From an uncultured Alphaproteobacteria bacterium (GTDB taxonomy: Bacteria; Pseudomonadota; Alphaproteobacteria; Puniceispirillales; Marisalimonadaceae), in NCBI GenBank assembly GCA_937142855.1, contig CAKZQZ010000001.1, positions 1-48,948 on the forward strand: a stretch of 48,948 nt of DNA, read 5' to 3'. A program made the position numbers and the translations under genes. The notes under the pieces are model-generated. The model searched no databases. It had not been told where the DNA came from and was given only the letters and a program-made list of their open reading frames with translations. Shown piece after piece: positions 30,777 through 41,142 of this stretch; position 1 is the first letter of the stretch, and each line of letters opens with the position of its first letter.

Positions 30777-31910
30777 CTATTTTTTATTATTTTTTTTAAA
30801 ATTCATTCCATTTAGCGCCATTTGCATGGCATCTTCTGGATTGTCTGCTATTCCTCGTATGTCATCGATTTTTTCTAAGTTATCTCTTTTCATTAACCCT
30901 AATAGCCCTTTTATTATCTTATCTCCAATTAAGGGACCTTCAAAAGTCATAGATGAATATAGCTGCACCAAATTTGCACCACATAATATTTTCACATAGG
31001 CTGTTTTGGCATCACAAACACCACCTGCTGCTATTAAGTAAAGTTTATAACTATTATTTTTTATTATTTTATTACTCATAGATAAAAGAGATGTAGATTT
31101 ATTAAAAAGTGGAACACCAGATAGTCCACCAATTTCTTTGGAGTTTTTAGATTTTAGGTTTTTGCTTCTATCTATAGTAGTGTTAGAAATTATGAGGCCT
31201 GTTATTTTTAATTTAACTGCCTTGTTAATAATTGTTTCTAAATTATCAAAAGAAATATCAGGTGCAATTTTTAGGAATATAGGAATCCCCGAACTGTTAA
31301 GCTTTGAATTAGCTATTCCTTTTTTTACAGCCTTTATAACTTTTCCTAAAAGGTCACTTTCATGAAAATCTCTTAAATTGGGAGTGTTGGGAGAAGAAAT
31401 ATTAATAGCTATATAATCCCCAAATTGAGATAAATTTTGAGATAGAATTTCATAATCCTTAAACCTATCATGGCTATCTTTATTAGGACCAATATTAATA
31501 CCTAGAACAAAATCACTACCTACGGGATGTATTTTTCTATACTGTTCAAGTTTTTTTTTAGCTTCATCCATACCTAAGTTGTTAAACCCATTACGGTTTA
31601 TTATTGCTTGATCTTTTTCTAATCTAAATACTCTTGGTTTCGGGTTTCCATATTGCCCTAAAGGCGTAATTGTTCCGACCTCTGTGAAACCAAAATTTAA
31701 AGAATGAATTTTGTCAATTACCTGCGCATTTTTATCAAATCCAGCAGCTATACCCAGTACGTTACTAAATGTTAAATTATTAATTTTGGTAGGTATTTTT
31801 AGAAAACTTAACCTTGGATGAATGCCAAATTTTAGAGCTTTTAAAGTGAGTTGGTGAGCAATTTCTGGATCTAATTTTCTAATTAAAAATGTAATAAAGC
31901 TCCAAATCAT
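30777..31910 (-). CDS. pyrD: Dihydroorotate dehydrogenase (quinone), class 2
   Basis: Membrane-associated flavoenzyme that oxidises dihydroorotate to orotate and passes electrons to ubiquinone in pyrimidine synthesis. From ATG 31910 it has 377 residues: an N-terminal amphipathic quinone-site helix (MIWSFITFLIRKLDPE), then the FMN barrel with GIAAGFDKNAQ, NRNGFNN, the class 2 catalytic Ser region ISSPNTPNLRD, and FLKIAPD. ATG 31910 has an AGAAGA ribosome site and avoids the overlap with lysS that the upstream TTG would create. Confidence 0.95.
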   Translation of the reverse strand: MIWSFITFLIRKLDPEIAHQLTLKALKFGIHPRLSFLKIPTKINNLTFSNVLGIAAGFDKNAQVIDKIHSLNFGFTEVGTITPLGQYGNPKPRVFRLEKDQAIINRNGFNNLGMDEAKKKLEQYRKIHPVGSDFVLGINIGPNKDSHDRFKDYEILSQNLSQFGDYIAINISSPNTPNLRDFHESDLLGKVIKAVKKGIANSKLNSSGIPIFLKIAPDISFDNLETIINKAVKLKITGLIISNTTIDRSKNLKSKNSKEIGGLSGVPLFNKSTSLLSMSNKIIKNNSYKLYLIAAGGVCDAKTAYVKILCGANLVQLYSSMTFEGPLIGDKIIKGLLGLMKRDNLEKIDDIRGIADNPEDAMQMALNGMNFKKNNKK

Positions 31911-31920
31911 GAATAATCTT

Positions 31921-33507
31921 CTATTTAACCAATTTACCTTCAAGAACATTTTCTAACAATTGTATAGTAGATTTAATCCCATAAAGTTTTATAAAACTTC
32001 CCATTCTAGGTCCCTCTGATTGACCTAAAACAGTCTGGTACAAACCTTTAAACCAATCGCGTAAATTTTCATATTCTAATTTTTTTCCTATGGAAAAAAC
32101 AAGAGATTGTATTTCATCAGATGTGTTTTCTTCATTTAAAACTGATAAAGATTTAATTAAGTCTTTTATACCCTTCTTCTCTGTTTCGTCTGGTAACCTA
32201 TAACTCTTAAATGGCTCAATTTTTTCTTTATAATAATTTACTGCTAATTTAATTAACAAATCTAGCTCTGGAGACCTTTTAACACCAGGTGAGTAAGTTG
32301 ATACATATCCCCATATAGTTTCTGAGTCATTCGCATGACAAACTGATGCCAAATTTAATAACAAAGTATATGTAACTGGCAATTCATTTTTCTTGGGATT
32401 ACCCTTATGCAAATGCCAAACTGGATTATCTAATTTTTGCTCTACACTCTGTTCATCATATTTTTTTAGATAAGAAAAGTACTCATCAGTTGTTTTAGGA
32501 ATTACATCAAAAAAAAGTCTTTTTGCTCTTTTAGGATTACTATACATAAATAGAGCAAGTGACTCTGAAGAACCGTAACGTAGCCATTCTTCTATAGATA
32601 ATCCATTACCTTTAGATTTTGAAATTTTTTCACCGTTTTCATCTAAAAACAATTCATATGAAAACCCAGTTGGAGGTACAGCACCTAAAACCCTAAGAAT
32701 TTTACTAGATAATATGACGCTTTCGGACAAATCTTTTCCTGCCATTTCATAATCTACACCTAGGGAAAACCAACGCATAGCCCAGTCGCACTTCCACTGT
32801 AACTTACAAGATCCCCCAAGAATTGAAACTGTTACTAACTCCTTTGTGTCTTCATCAATGTAACTGATTGTATTCTTTTCCGTATCAATTGATGAAATGT
32901 TTACTTGAAGAACTTTACCGGAACTTGGGCAAACTGGTAAAAAGGGACTATATGTTTTTTTTCGGTCTTCACCCAAAGTAGGTAAAATAATGTTAATAAT
33001 TTTATCATAATTCAACAAAATAGTTTTTAGCGCATTATCAAATTTACCACTCTTGTAACAATCTGTAGCTGAAACAAATTCATAATCAAAACCATACTTA
33101 TCAAGAAAACTTTTTAGTCTAGAATTATTATGTGCACCAAAACTATCAAACTTTTCATATGGGTCGGGGACACTAGTAAGAGGTTGATCAATATATTTTT
33201 CTAGTAATGCCTGTTGGGGAACGTTTTCTGGTACTTTCCTAAATCCATCCATATCATCGGAAAAACAAATTAACTTAGTTTTTCTACCTGTCAAAACTTC
33301 AAATGCATGCCTTACTATACTTGTTCTAGCTACTTCACCAAATGTTCCTATATGAGGTAACCCTGAAGGACCATAACCTGTTTCAAACAAAACAACTTTT
33401 TGACTATCTTTATCAAACTTTACTAATCGGTCTCTAAGATTTCTGGCCTCTACGAATGGCCATGAATTTGATTTTTCTGCAATTTTTTTTAAATCGAAAT
33501 TATTCAT
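31921..33507 (-). CDS. lysS: Lysyl-tRNA synthetase, class I
   Basis: Charges tRNA-Lys with the Rossmann-fold class I enzyme rather than the common bacterial class II form. The 528 residues carry the HIGH-like HIGT (52-55) in GYGPSGLPHIGTFGE and the KMSKS-like KISKS (294-298), followed by an alpha-helical C-terminal domain. Class I LysRS is known from archaea, spirochetes and many Alphaproteobacteria. Also named lysK. It lies 10 bases upstream of pyrD. Confidence 0.95.
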   Translation of the reverse strand: MNNFDLKKIAEKSNSWPFVEARNLRDRLVKFDKDSQKVVLFETGYGPSGLPHIGTFGEVARTSIVRHAFEVLTGRKTKLICFSDDMDGFRKVPENVPQQALLEKYIDQPLTSVPDPYEKFDSFGAHNNSRLKSFLDKYGFDYEFVSATDCYKSGKFDNALKTILLNYDKIINIILPTLGEDRKKTYSPFLPVCPSSGKVLQVNISSIDTEKNTISYIDEDTKELVTVSILGGSCKLQWKCDWAMRWFSLGVDYEMAGKDLSESVILSSKILRVLGAVPPTGFSYELFLDENGEKISKSKGNGLSIEEWLRYGSSESLALFMYSNPKRAKRLFFDVIPKTTDEYFSYLKKYDEQSVEQKLDNPVWHLHKGNPKKNELPVTYTLLLNLASVCHANDSETIWGYVSTYSPGVKRSPELDLLIKLAVNYYKEKIEPFKSYRLPDETEKKGIKDLIKSLSVLNEENTSDEIQSLVFSIGKKLEYENLRDWFKGLYQTVLGQSEGPRMGSFIKLYGIKSTIQLLENVLEGKLVK

Positions 33508-33580
33508 TTCTCAACATCTATTTTTTAAGTAATAGCTATATTAATTATAATCAGTAATCAACTTGTTATAATACAATTTG

Positions 33581-33620
33581 AACAAAAAAAAACACCTCTT
33601 GTCGTAACAAAGAGGTGTTT
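33581..33620 (-). terminator. Intrinsic terminator after groEL
   Basis: A perfect 11-bp stem (33590-33600 pairs with 33610-33620, AAACACCTCTT on the plus strand) with a 9-base loop. On the minus strand it is followed by a run of eight or more T. It lies just after the groEL stop and before lysS on the same strand, so it separates the heat-shock operon from lysS. It is one of only two clear intrinsic terminators in the window. Confidence 0.88.
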
Positions 33621-33641
33621 ATATTTATATTTTTTTGGCTA

Positions 33642-35327
<1,686 letters not shown>

Positions 35328-35365
35328 TCAATTATAAAGTAATTATTATTTAACCAAGGGTTTAA

Positions 35366-35653
35366 TTAACCCATTATTCCCATGATATCGCTTTCTTTCA
35401 TGATCAATAGATCTTTTCCATCAAGCTTTACTTCTGTGCCGGACCATTTACCAAAAAGCACAATATCACCCTCTTTTACATCTAAGGGTTGAACCTTACC
35501 TGTTTCATCACGTGCACCGGATCCTGCTGCAATAATTTTGCCTTGCATTGGTTTTTCTTGTGCTGAATCTGGTATTATGATTCCACTAGCTGTTTTTTCT
35601 TCAGCTTCAAGACGCTCGACTACAACTCTGTCGTGAAGTGGCCTAAACTTCAT
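35366..35653 (-). CDS. groS: Co-chaperonin GroES
   Basis: Heptameric lid of the GroEL chamber. 95 residues with the family start [16 protein letters not shown], the mobile loop (about 17-33, [18 protein letters not shown]) and the C-terminal [13 protein letters not shown] strong AGGGAG ribosome site precedes ATG 35653. First gene of the groES-groEL operon, 50 bases ahead of groEL. Confidence 0.98.
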   Translation of the reverse strand: MKFRPLHDRVVVERLEAEEKTASGIIIPDSAQEKPMQGKIIAAGSGARDETGKVQPLDVKEGDIVLFGKWSGTEVKLDGKDLLIMKESDIMGIMG

Positions 35654-35716
35654 GCCTTTTCTCCCTATTTTAAAAGTTAAATTTAAACAATAAATACATT
35701 ATTGATGGAGCTTAAA

Positions 35717-35742
35717 TAATGGGAACATCTGAAAGTTTCAAG
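35717..35742 (-). promoter_or_regulatory. RpoH (sigma-32)-type promoter of groES-groEL
   Basis: On the minus strand CTTGAAA (35736-35742) is followed after 12 bases by CCCATTA (35717-35723), close to the sigma-32 consensus (CTTGAA, then CCCCAT-type -10). It lies 64 bases upstream of the groES ATG. No CIRCE/HrcA operator (TTAGCACTC-N9-GAGTGCTAA) is in the gap, so control by RpoH alone is suggested. Upstream is a run of 14 A (plus strand, about 35746-35759). Confidence 0.75.
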
Positions 35743-35821
35743 ATTAAAAAAAAAAAAAATTTAAAATATTGAAAATTTTTGATTTTATGTCACTTAAATA
35801 ATAAATCTTTATTATTAAAAC

Positions 35822-36835
35822 ATGACAATTAATATTTACAAAATAGATAGATGTGTCTCAACATGGCTCTTAACCGTTATTATAATGGTTTTGTTAATGA
35901 TTGTGATTGGTGGCATAACAAGATTGACTGGTTCTGGGTTATCCATGGTGGAGTGGAGGCCAATTTGGGGATTTCTTCCACCCCTATCTGAATATGAATG
36001 GAGTAGGGTTTTTAACCTTTATACAAGCTCTCCAGAATATATAAAAATCAATAATGGTATGAATTTGGAAGAATTTAAACAGATATTCTTTTGGGAATAT
36101 TTTCATAGGTTATGGGGTAGATTAATAGGAATTGTGTTTTTTATTCCTCTAGTTTTTTTTGTAGTTTTAAAAAAAATACCAAAGGCTATTATCCCCAAAT
36201 TTTTTATAATTCTGTTTCTGGGAGGTCTTCAGTCTATAATAGGGTGGTGGATGGTGAAATCAGGATTGGTTAATGATCCCACTGTTTCACAATACCGTTT
36301 AGCCGTTCACTTGTCCAACGCACTATTAATACTATTTTTTTTAGTTTGGGTGTACCTAGAAATAAAAGTAGGGGTTTCTAAAATCAGATTAGACTTCAGT
36401 CTCTTTGTTTTTTTCTTAATCTCAACAACTATAGTAGCAGGAGCATTTGTTGCTGGAATGGATGCTGGATTGATGTATAATGAGTACCCTATGATGGGTG
36501 GTAGTCTTATTCCTGAGACTTATGGAGATTATAAATTTTTAGACCCATTTGAAAACCCCGCATCTGCTCAATTTCATCACAGACACCTTGCTTTGTTAAC
36601 TGCAATTTTTACTTTAATTTACGCTATCAATATTTATTCTAAAACAGACGATAATATAATTAAAAGGGTTGCCGTATTCACAGCTTTAATCGTGTGTTCA
36701 CAATTTTTGCTAGGTATTATAACGTTAATAAATATGGTACCTTTACATCTAGGAGTTCTTCATCAAACTGGAGCTGTTATCTTATTTTTATCTTTTATAA
36801 TTTCGATGCATAGGGTTAATTTGACAAAAACTTAG
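35822..36835 (+). CDS. ctaA: Heme A synthase (COX15/CtaA, type 2)
   Basis: Membrane enzyme that oxidises the methyl group of heme O to make heme A for aa3-type cytochrome oxidase. The 337 residues form about eight membrane helices, with the conserved GGITRLTGSGLSMVEWRP start, the heme-ligand histidines in EYFHRLWGRLIG (near 92), RLAVHLSNALL, QFHHRHLAL and PLHLGVLHQTGA. It lacks the cysteine pair of Gram-positive CtaA. It implies an aerobic, heme-A-using respiratory chain. The stop is one base from the aspS stop. Confidence 0.95.
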   Translation: MTINIYKIDRCVSTWLLTVIIMVLLMIVIGGITRLTGSGLSMVEWRPIWGFLPPLSEYEWSRVFNLYTSSPEYIKINNGMNLEEFKQIFFWEYFHRLWGRLIGIVFFIPLVFFVVLKKIPKAIIPKFFIILFLGGLQSIIGWWMVKSGLVNDPTVSQYRLAVHLSNALLILFFLVWVYLEIKVGVSKIRLDFSLFVFFLISTTIVAGAFVAGMDAGLMYNEYPMMGGSLIPETYGDYKFLDPFENPASAQFHHRHLALLTAIFTLIYAINIYSKTDDNIIKRVAVFTALIVCSQFLLGIITLINMVPLHLGVLHQTGAVILFLSFIISMHRVNLTKT

Positions 36836-36836
36836 A

Positions 36837-38603
36837 TTAATTATTTCTTTTTTTATCTAACGTTATACCTAACTCCTTAATTTGGTTCGGGTTAACCTCA
36901 TTAGGAGCATTCATCATTAAATCTTCTGCCTTACCAGTCATAGGAAACAGGATAACCTCCCTAATATTTGGTTCATCGGCTAATAACATTACAATTCTAT
37001 CAATACCTGGAGCAATTCCTCCATGGGGTGGCGCACCAAATTTAAAGGCATTTATTAAACCAGGAAACTTGTTATCTACCACTTCAGGTTTATGACCTGC
37101 AATTTGAAAAGCCTTATACATTATCTCTGGCACATGGTTTCTAATAGCGCCAGAAGAGAGCTCTATACCGTTACAAACCAAATCATATTGATAAGCCAAG
37201 ATGTCAAGTGGGTCTTTGTTTTCAAGGGCATCCATTCCACCTTGTGGCATAGAAAATGGATTATGAGAAAATTCTACATTGCCAGTCTTATCATCTTTCT
37301 CGAACATTGGATAATCAACGACCCAACAAAACTTAAATGTATTTTTTTCTATTAAATCTCTATCTGTAGCAATTTTGACTCTAGCTTTACCTGCCAAATT
37401 TGCCGCCTCATTTTCTTTAGCACAAGAAAAAAATAATGCATCTCCATTATTTAGATTAAATAACTTTTTCAAGGTTAGAGATTTATCGCTACCAATAGCA
37501 TTAGCAACAGGCCCTTTTGCTTCATCATCATTAAAAATAATGTAGCCCATGCCTGGAGCACCTTCTCCTTGTGCCCAACTATTCATTTTATCTGCTACAG
37601 ATCTAGACCCACAACCTGGACCAGGAATCCCCCTAACAATTGAACCTTTATCAATAGATTTAGCAAAAATACTAAAACCAGAATTAGTAAATGCATCTGT
37701 AACGTCTTGTATTTCAAGATTGAATCTCAAATCTGGTTTGTCATTTCCATATTTTAGCATTGAATCTTTATATGTAATTTTAGGAAAAATATCGTCGACG
37801 TTTTTTGTGGAAAATTTATTAAAGACTTCTTTTATGACAGGTTCTACAGCTTGGAAAACATCTTCTTGCTCAACATAAGACATTTCTAAGTCTAATTGAT
37901 AAAACTCACCTGGTGATCTGTCTGCACGGCTATCTTCATCTCTAAAACAGGGCGCAATTTGAAAATATTTATCAAAACCAGAAACCATAATTAACTGCTT
38001 AAACTGCTGGGGTGCCTGTGGTAAGGCATAAAACTTACCCTTATTTAGTCTAGAGGGCACCAAAAAGTCTCTTGCACCTTCTGGGCTAGAAGCAGTTAAA
38101 ATAGGAGTTTGAAACTCAATAAACCCTAATTCAATCATTTTATTCCTGATGGTTTGAATAACGTTTGATCTCAAAATTATATTAGAATGAGGTCGGTTTC
38201 TTCTTAAGTCTAAATACCTGAATTTTAACCTTGTTTCTTCGCCATAATCTTCATCAGAATTGACTTGTAGAGGCAAAGTATTAGATCTAGATATAATATC
38301 TAATTTTGACAAATTTACTTCAATATGACCAGTAGGTAAATTTTTATTGATTGTATCATCTGATCTTTTAACAACTGTTCCAGTTATAGTGATAACACTT
38401 TCAAGTGGCAGATCTTCTGCAACCGAAAAGTTTTTATTTGAAGAGTCAACAACAACTTGAGTTAATCCATAATGATCTCTTAAATCTACAAAGATTAATT
38501 GTCCGTGATCTCTTTTTCTATGAACCCAGCCAGACAATTTAACATCTTCATTAACATTTTGAATTCCTAGCTCATTACATTTATGTGTTCTATATTTGTG
38601 CAT
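36837..38603 (-). CDS. aspS: Aspartyl-tRNA synthetase
   Basis: Class II synthetase charging tRNA-Asp (perhaps also tRNA-Asn in alphaproteobacteria that use the transamidation route). From ATG 38603 it has 588 residues: N-terminal OB-fold anticodon domain (about 1-110), class II motif 2 [19 protein letters not shown], the bacterial GAD insertion (about 280-420), and motif 3 [16 protein letters not shown] 38603 has an AGGA ribosome site; the upstream TTG at 38624 was rejected. GatCAB is not in the window. Confidence 0.96.
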   Translation of the reverse strand: MHKYRTHKCNELGIQNVNEDVKLSGWVHRKRDHGQLIFVDLRDHYGLTQVVVDSSNKNFSVAEDLPLESVITITGTVVKRSDDTINKNLPTGHIEVNLSKLDIISRSNTLPLQVNSDEDYGEETRLKFRYLDLRRNRPHSNIILRSNVIQTIRNKMIELGFIEFQTPILTASSPEGARDFLVPSRLNKGKFYALPQAPQQFKQLIMVSGFDKYFQIAPCFRDEDSRADRSPGEFYQLDLEMSYVEQEDVFQAVEPVIKEVFNKFSTKNVDDIFPKITYKDSMLKYGNDKPDLRFNLEIQDVTDAFTNSGFSIFAKSIDKGSIVRGIPGPGCGSRSVADKMNSWAQGEGAPGMGYIIFNDDEAKGPVANAIGSDKSLTLKKLFNLNNGDALFFSCAKENEAANLAGKARVKIATDRDLIEKNTFKFCWVVDYPMFEKDDKTGNVEFSHNPFSMPQGGMDALENKDPLDILAYQYDLVCNGIELSSGAIRNHVPEIMYKAFQIAGHKPEVVDNKFPGLINAFKFGAPPHGGIAPGIDRIVMLLADEPNIREVILFPMTGKAEDLMMNAPNEVNPNQIKELGITLDKKRNN

Positions 38604-38620
38604 TTTTTTTCCTAATTCTA

Positions 38621-38812
38621 TCAATTTTTTGATATTGATCTCTTAGCAATCTGGTTCATCACTTCTAAACTTTTTTCATAATCAATTTGCGGCCATATTG
38701 CAATTTCATCGGCAGACCTTAAACACCCAATACACAACTGACTTTGCAAATCTATTTCACATACGCCGACGCATGGACTAATTATTTTATGTTGGTTAAC
38801 TTGTTGACCCAT
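38621..38812 (-). CDS. DUF1289 family protein
   Basis: 63-residue protein with the four-cysteine DUF1289 pattern [18 protein letters not shown] (Cys near 14, 18, 27, 30) followed by the conserved EIAIWPQ-type helix. The spacing suggests a bound metal or iron-sulfur cluster. The function is unknown. It sits between the DJ-1-like gene and aspS, a few bases from each, so probably in one transcript. Confidence 0.9.
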   Translation of the reverse strand: MGQQVNQHKIISPCVGVCEIDLQSQLCIGCLRSADEIAIWPQIDYEKSLEVMNQIAKRSISKN

Positions 38813-38813
38813 A

Positions 38814-39371
38814 TTAATTTGTATTTTCTTTAAGAGCTTGACCTAACATTTCCAATAGATCTGATATACCAGCTTCTCCACTAGTTGCGCTAATCAAGTT
38901 TTGGTCTTTTACAGTAGGTTTATCTATAATTTCTGCTCCAGCAGCTATCAACAAAGCACTGTCAGCATCCGAAGCTGCAACCTTCCTGCCTTTTGCAGCA
39001 TCAATAGTGGTTAATAACATTGTTGAAACTCCAGCCAAAGCAACTGGCTCATTCTCTCTTAGAAAAGCTCTTAATATTCTTCTTACATGCAAATCATTAC
39101 TAAGAGTTTCAATCTGGTTAGCACCTCCAGGAATAATTAGAGCATCGTAGTCTATTGCAAGTATTTCTGATACGGGCTGATCAACTGGGTAGGATAACCC
39201 CCATTTCTCCGATGCCCAACCATTAGTAGTCCCTATATCTCTAGAAATAATAGTATATGACCCTTCTGCTGCTAAAATTGTCTTTTGAATAATTAAAAAT
39301 TGTTCCTCGTTAAAACCACTGGCTACCATTACAGCAATTTTTTTACCCTTGAATGCCGAAAGATCAGACAA
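38814..39371 (-). CDS. DJ-1/PfpI superfamily protein without the catalytic cysteine
   Basis: The 185 residues have the class I glutamine-amidotransferase-like fold of DJ-1/PfpI proteins: KKIAVMVASGFNEEQF at the N-terminus with the Glu of the elbow region, YDALIIPGG (about 74-82), and the nucleophile elbow position. There the usual A-x-C-H/G motif is replaced by ALAGVSTMLL, so the cysteine is missing, as in the C-terminal domains of large catalases. A classical protease or deglycase activity is therefore unlikely. Role unknown. Confidence 0.85.
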   Translation of the reverse strand: MSDLSAFKGKKIAVMVASGFNEEQFLIIQKTILAAEGSYTIISRDIGTTNGWASEKWGLSYPVDQPVSEILAIDYDALIIPGGANQIETLSNDLHVRRILRAFLRENEPVALAGVSTMLLTTIDAAKGRKVAASDADSALLIAAGAEIIDKPTVKDQNLISATSGEAGISDLLEMLGQALKENTN

Positions 39372-39442
39372 AACACTCTCCTAGTTTTATATATTAAAGT
39401 TCTATAAAAGATTTAGTGAAGGTTATCAAGTAAACTAAATAT

Positions 39443-41116
39443 TTAAAAATTCCATTTTGTAAAATTTCTTTTATACCAGCTTACACTTAATAAAATTACA
39501 ATTGGTATAATGATCTGAAAAATAGTAGCAACACCCAGATCTTTCTTTGCACCGCTTAAAGCTAAATTTAATGCCTCAACAGTTAAAGTTGTAACTCTTC
39601 CTGCACCAATAAAATATACTGGAGTATATAAAGCAAAAGAAACAAGCATGCCTATTGCTATTGATAATAAAAAAGTAGGCATTATTATCGGGATTTTTAT
39701 AAATATTAACCTTTCAAATCTATTTTTTCCTAAACTTGTAGCTACTTTTAAAATATCTTTTTTAATTTCTCTGAATGAAGGTGCCAAAATAATAAAAGAA
39801 TAAGGAATGACATAAAACAACTCTACAATAATCAGGGGTATAAAAAAATTACTAAAATTTAGAGGTGTTATAAAGCTTTGTATTCCAATTAAAAAAGAAA
39901 TTTGGGGTATGAATAAAGGTAAAAAAATAAAACTCTCAAAATAATAATATTTCTTGTTAAAACTTTCTGTTAACTCAACCCATAATATTACTATCACACA
40001 AGATAAAAGTGATACAATTAAAGGAATAAAAATAGATATTAATATTATGGATTTATTTTCGTTAAAAAACTTTACAAAGATTTCAATATTTATATTAGCA
40101 GGCAAAAGATTAGGAAAGAACCAATTACCTGCTAAACCCCAAAGAAAAGAGCTAATGACAGTCAATAATGATAAGGCTAATAATATTAATATTAAACTAA
40201 AAATAAAGTATTTTATAAAGCTATTCTTATATGAACACCCTCTAACTAAATAAGTAAAAAAAAATTTATTACTAACTAATTTTTCTAGTAGAAGCCACAA
40301 TAATAATAAAATGACTATGACAAAAAGTTGTATTAATGCCAAGTTAGAAGCAATAAAAAAAGAGTCAATCTCTGATGATTGATAATATTGTAAAATGCGT
40401 ATAGCTAGAGTAGATGGGGTAGATGGGGCCAAAAGCAGAGACATATCTAAAACTGAAGCCGCAAAAGCAATGACAATAAAAACAATTAATCTTATTCTTT
40501 TATATATCAATGGAAATAACAAAATACACCAAACTGAAAAAGTTGAATGTTGTAATGATTTTCCAACATTAAGAAATTTTTTAGCACCAAATTGTTCAAT
40601 AGCTGACATTGAAACTAATATAAAGAAAGGAATTTCCTTTAAAACCAGTCCTAGTATTAAAAAGAACCCATACTCGTCAGGTAAAATAAAAAAATTTGGA
40701 GGTCTTTCAAAACCAGTTAACCACGGTGAAAAAAGTCTAAAAAATAAACCACTTGGAGAAAATATAAACATTAAACCAATTGCCATGGTTATATGAGGTA
40801 GGGCAAGAAATGGTGATATAATTATTTTTAAAAATTGATAAATTTTTGTCTGAAAAATAGATAAAAGAATAACTTGAGAAAAAAACAAAGCTAACAAGGT
40901 CGACATAAAACCTGTAAAAAAAGATAAAATAATGGATTTATTAATTCCTGGAATAGTAAAAGAGAGATAAAAATAATTTAAATTAAAATCATATTTATCT
41001 AAAATTGGAAAGTAGCCAAAAGATGGTAATAAAAACCCTAGGAGACCAAATAAAATTGGGACAGTTAAAAAGATACTCAAAAAAATCCATAAAGTTTTGT
41101 TTAGATAGCCATGCAT
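39443..41116 (-). CDS. ynjC: ABC transporter permease, fused two-domain (YnjC type)
   Basis: Inner-membrane channel of an ABC importer. The 557 residues contain two tandem binding-protein-dependent permease domains in one chain, about 12 hydrophobic helices. Each half has an EAA-type loop that contacts the ATPase (GAKKFLNVGKSLQ near 175 and KVATSLGKNRFERL near 455). The layout matches the YnjC/ThiP/FbpB group. It follows the binding protein by 26 bases. No ATPase gene lies downstream, where DJ-1 follows. The substrate is not known. Confidence 0.88.
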   Translation of the reverse strand: MHGYLNKTLWIFLSIFLTVPILFGLLGFLLPSFGYFPILDKYDFNLNYFYLSFTIPGINKSIILSFFTGFMSTLLALFFSQVILLSIFQTKIYQFLKIIISPFLALPHITMAIGLMFIFSPSGLFFRLFSPWLTGFERPPNFFILPDEYGFFLILGLVLKEIPFFILVSMSAIEQFGAKKFLNVGKSLQHSTFSVWCILLFPLIYKRIRLIVFIVIAFAASVLDMSLLLAPSTPSTLAIRILQYYQSSEIDSFFIASNLALIQLFVIVILLLLWLLLEKLVSNKFFFTYLVRGCSYKNSFIKYFIFSLILILLALSLLTVISSFLWGLAGNWFFPNLLPANINIEIFVKFFNENKSIILISIFIPLIVSLLSCVIVILWVELTESFNKKYYYFESFIFLPLFIPQISFLIGIQSFITPLNFSNFFIPLIIVELFYVIPYSFIILAPSFREIKKDILKVATSLGKNRFERLIFIKIPIIMPTFLLSIAIGMLVSFALYTPVYFIGAGRVTTLTVEALNLALSGAKKDLGVATIFQIIIPIVILLSVSWYKRNFTKWNF

Positions 41117-41142
41117 TTTTAAAAATACTAAACGTTAATTAT

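Noticed and set aside
35654-35821. CIRCE operator for HrcA
   Set aside because: Looked for TTAGCACTC-N9-GAGTGCTAA on both strands ahead of groES; not present.
39954-40796. Open frames opposite the permease gene
   Set aside because: Lys/Asn/Ile-rich products that are complements of membrane-helix codons; no start signals.
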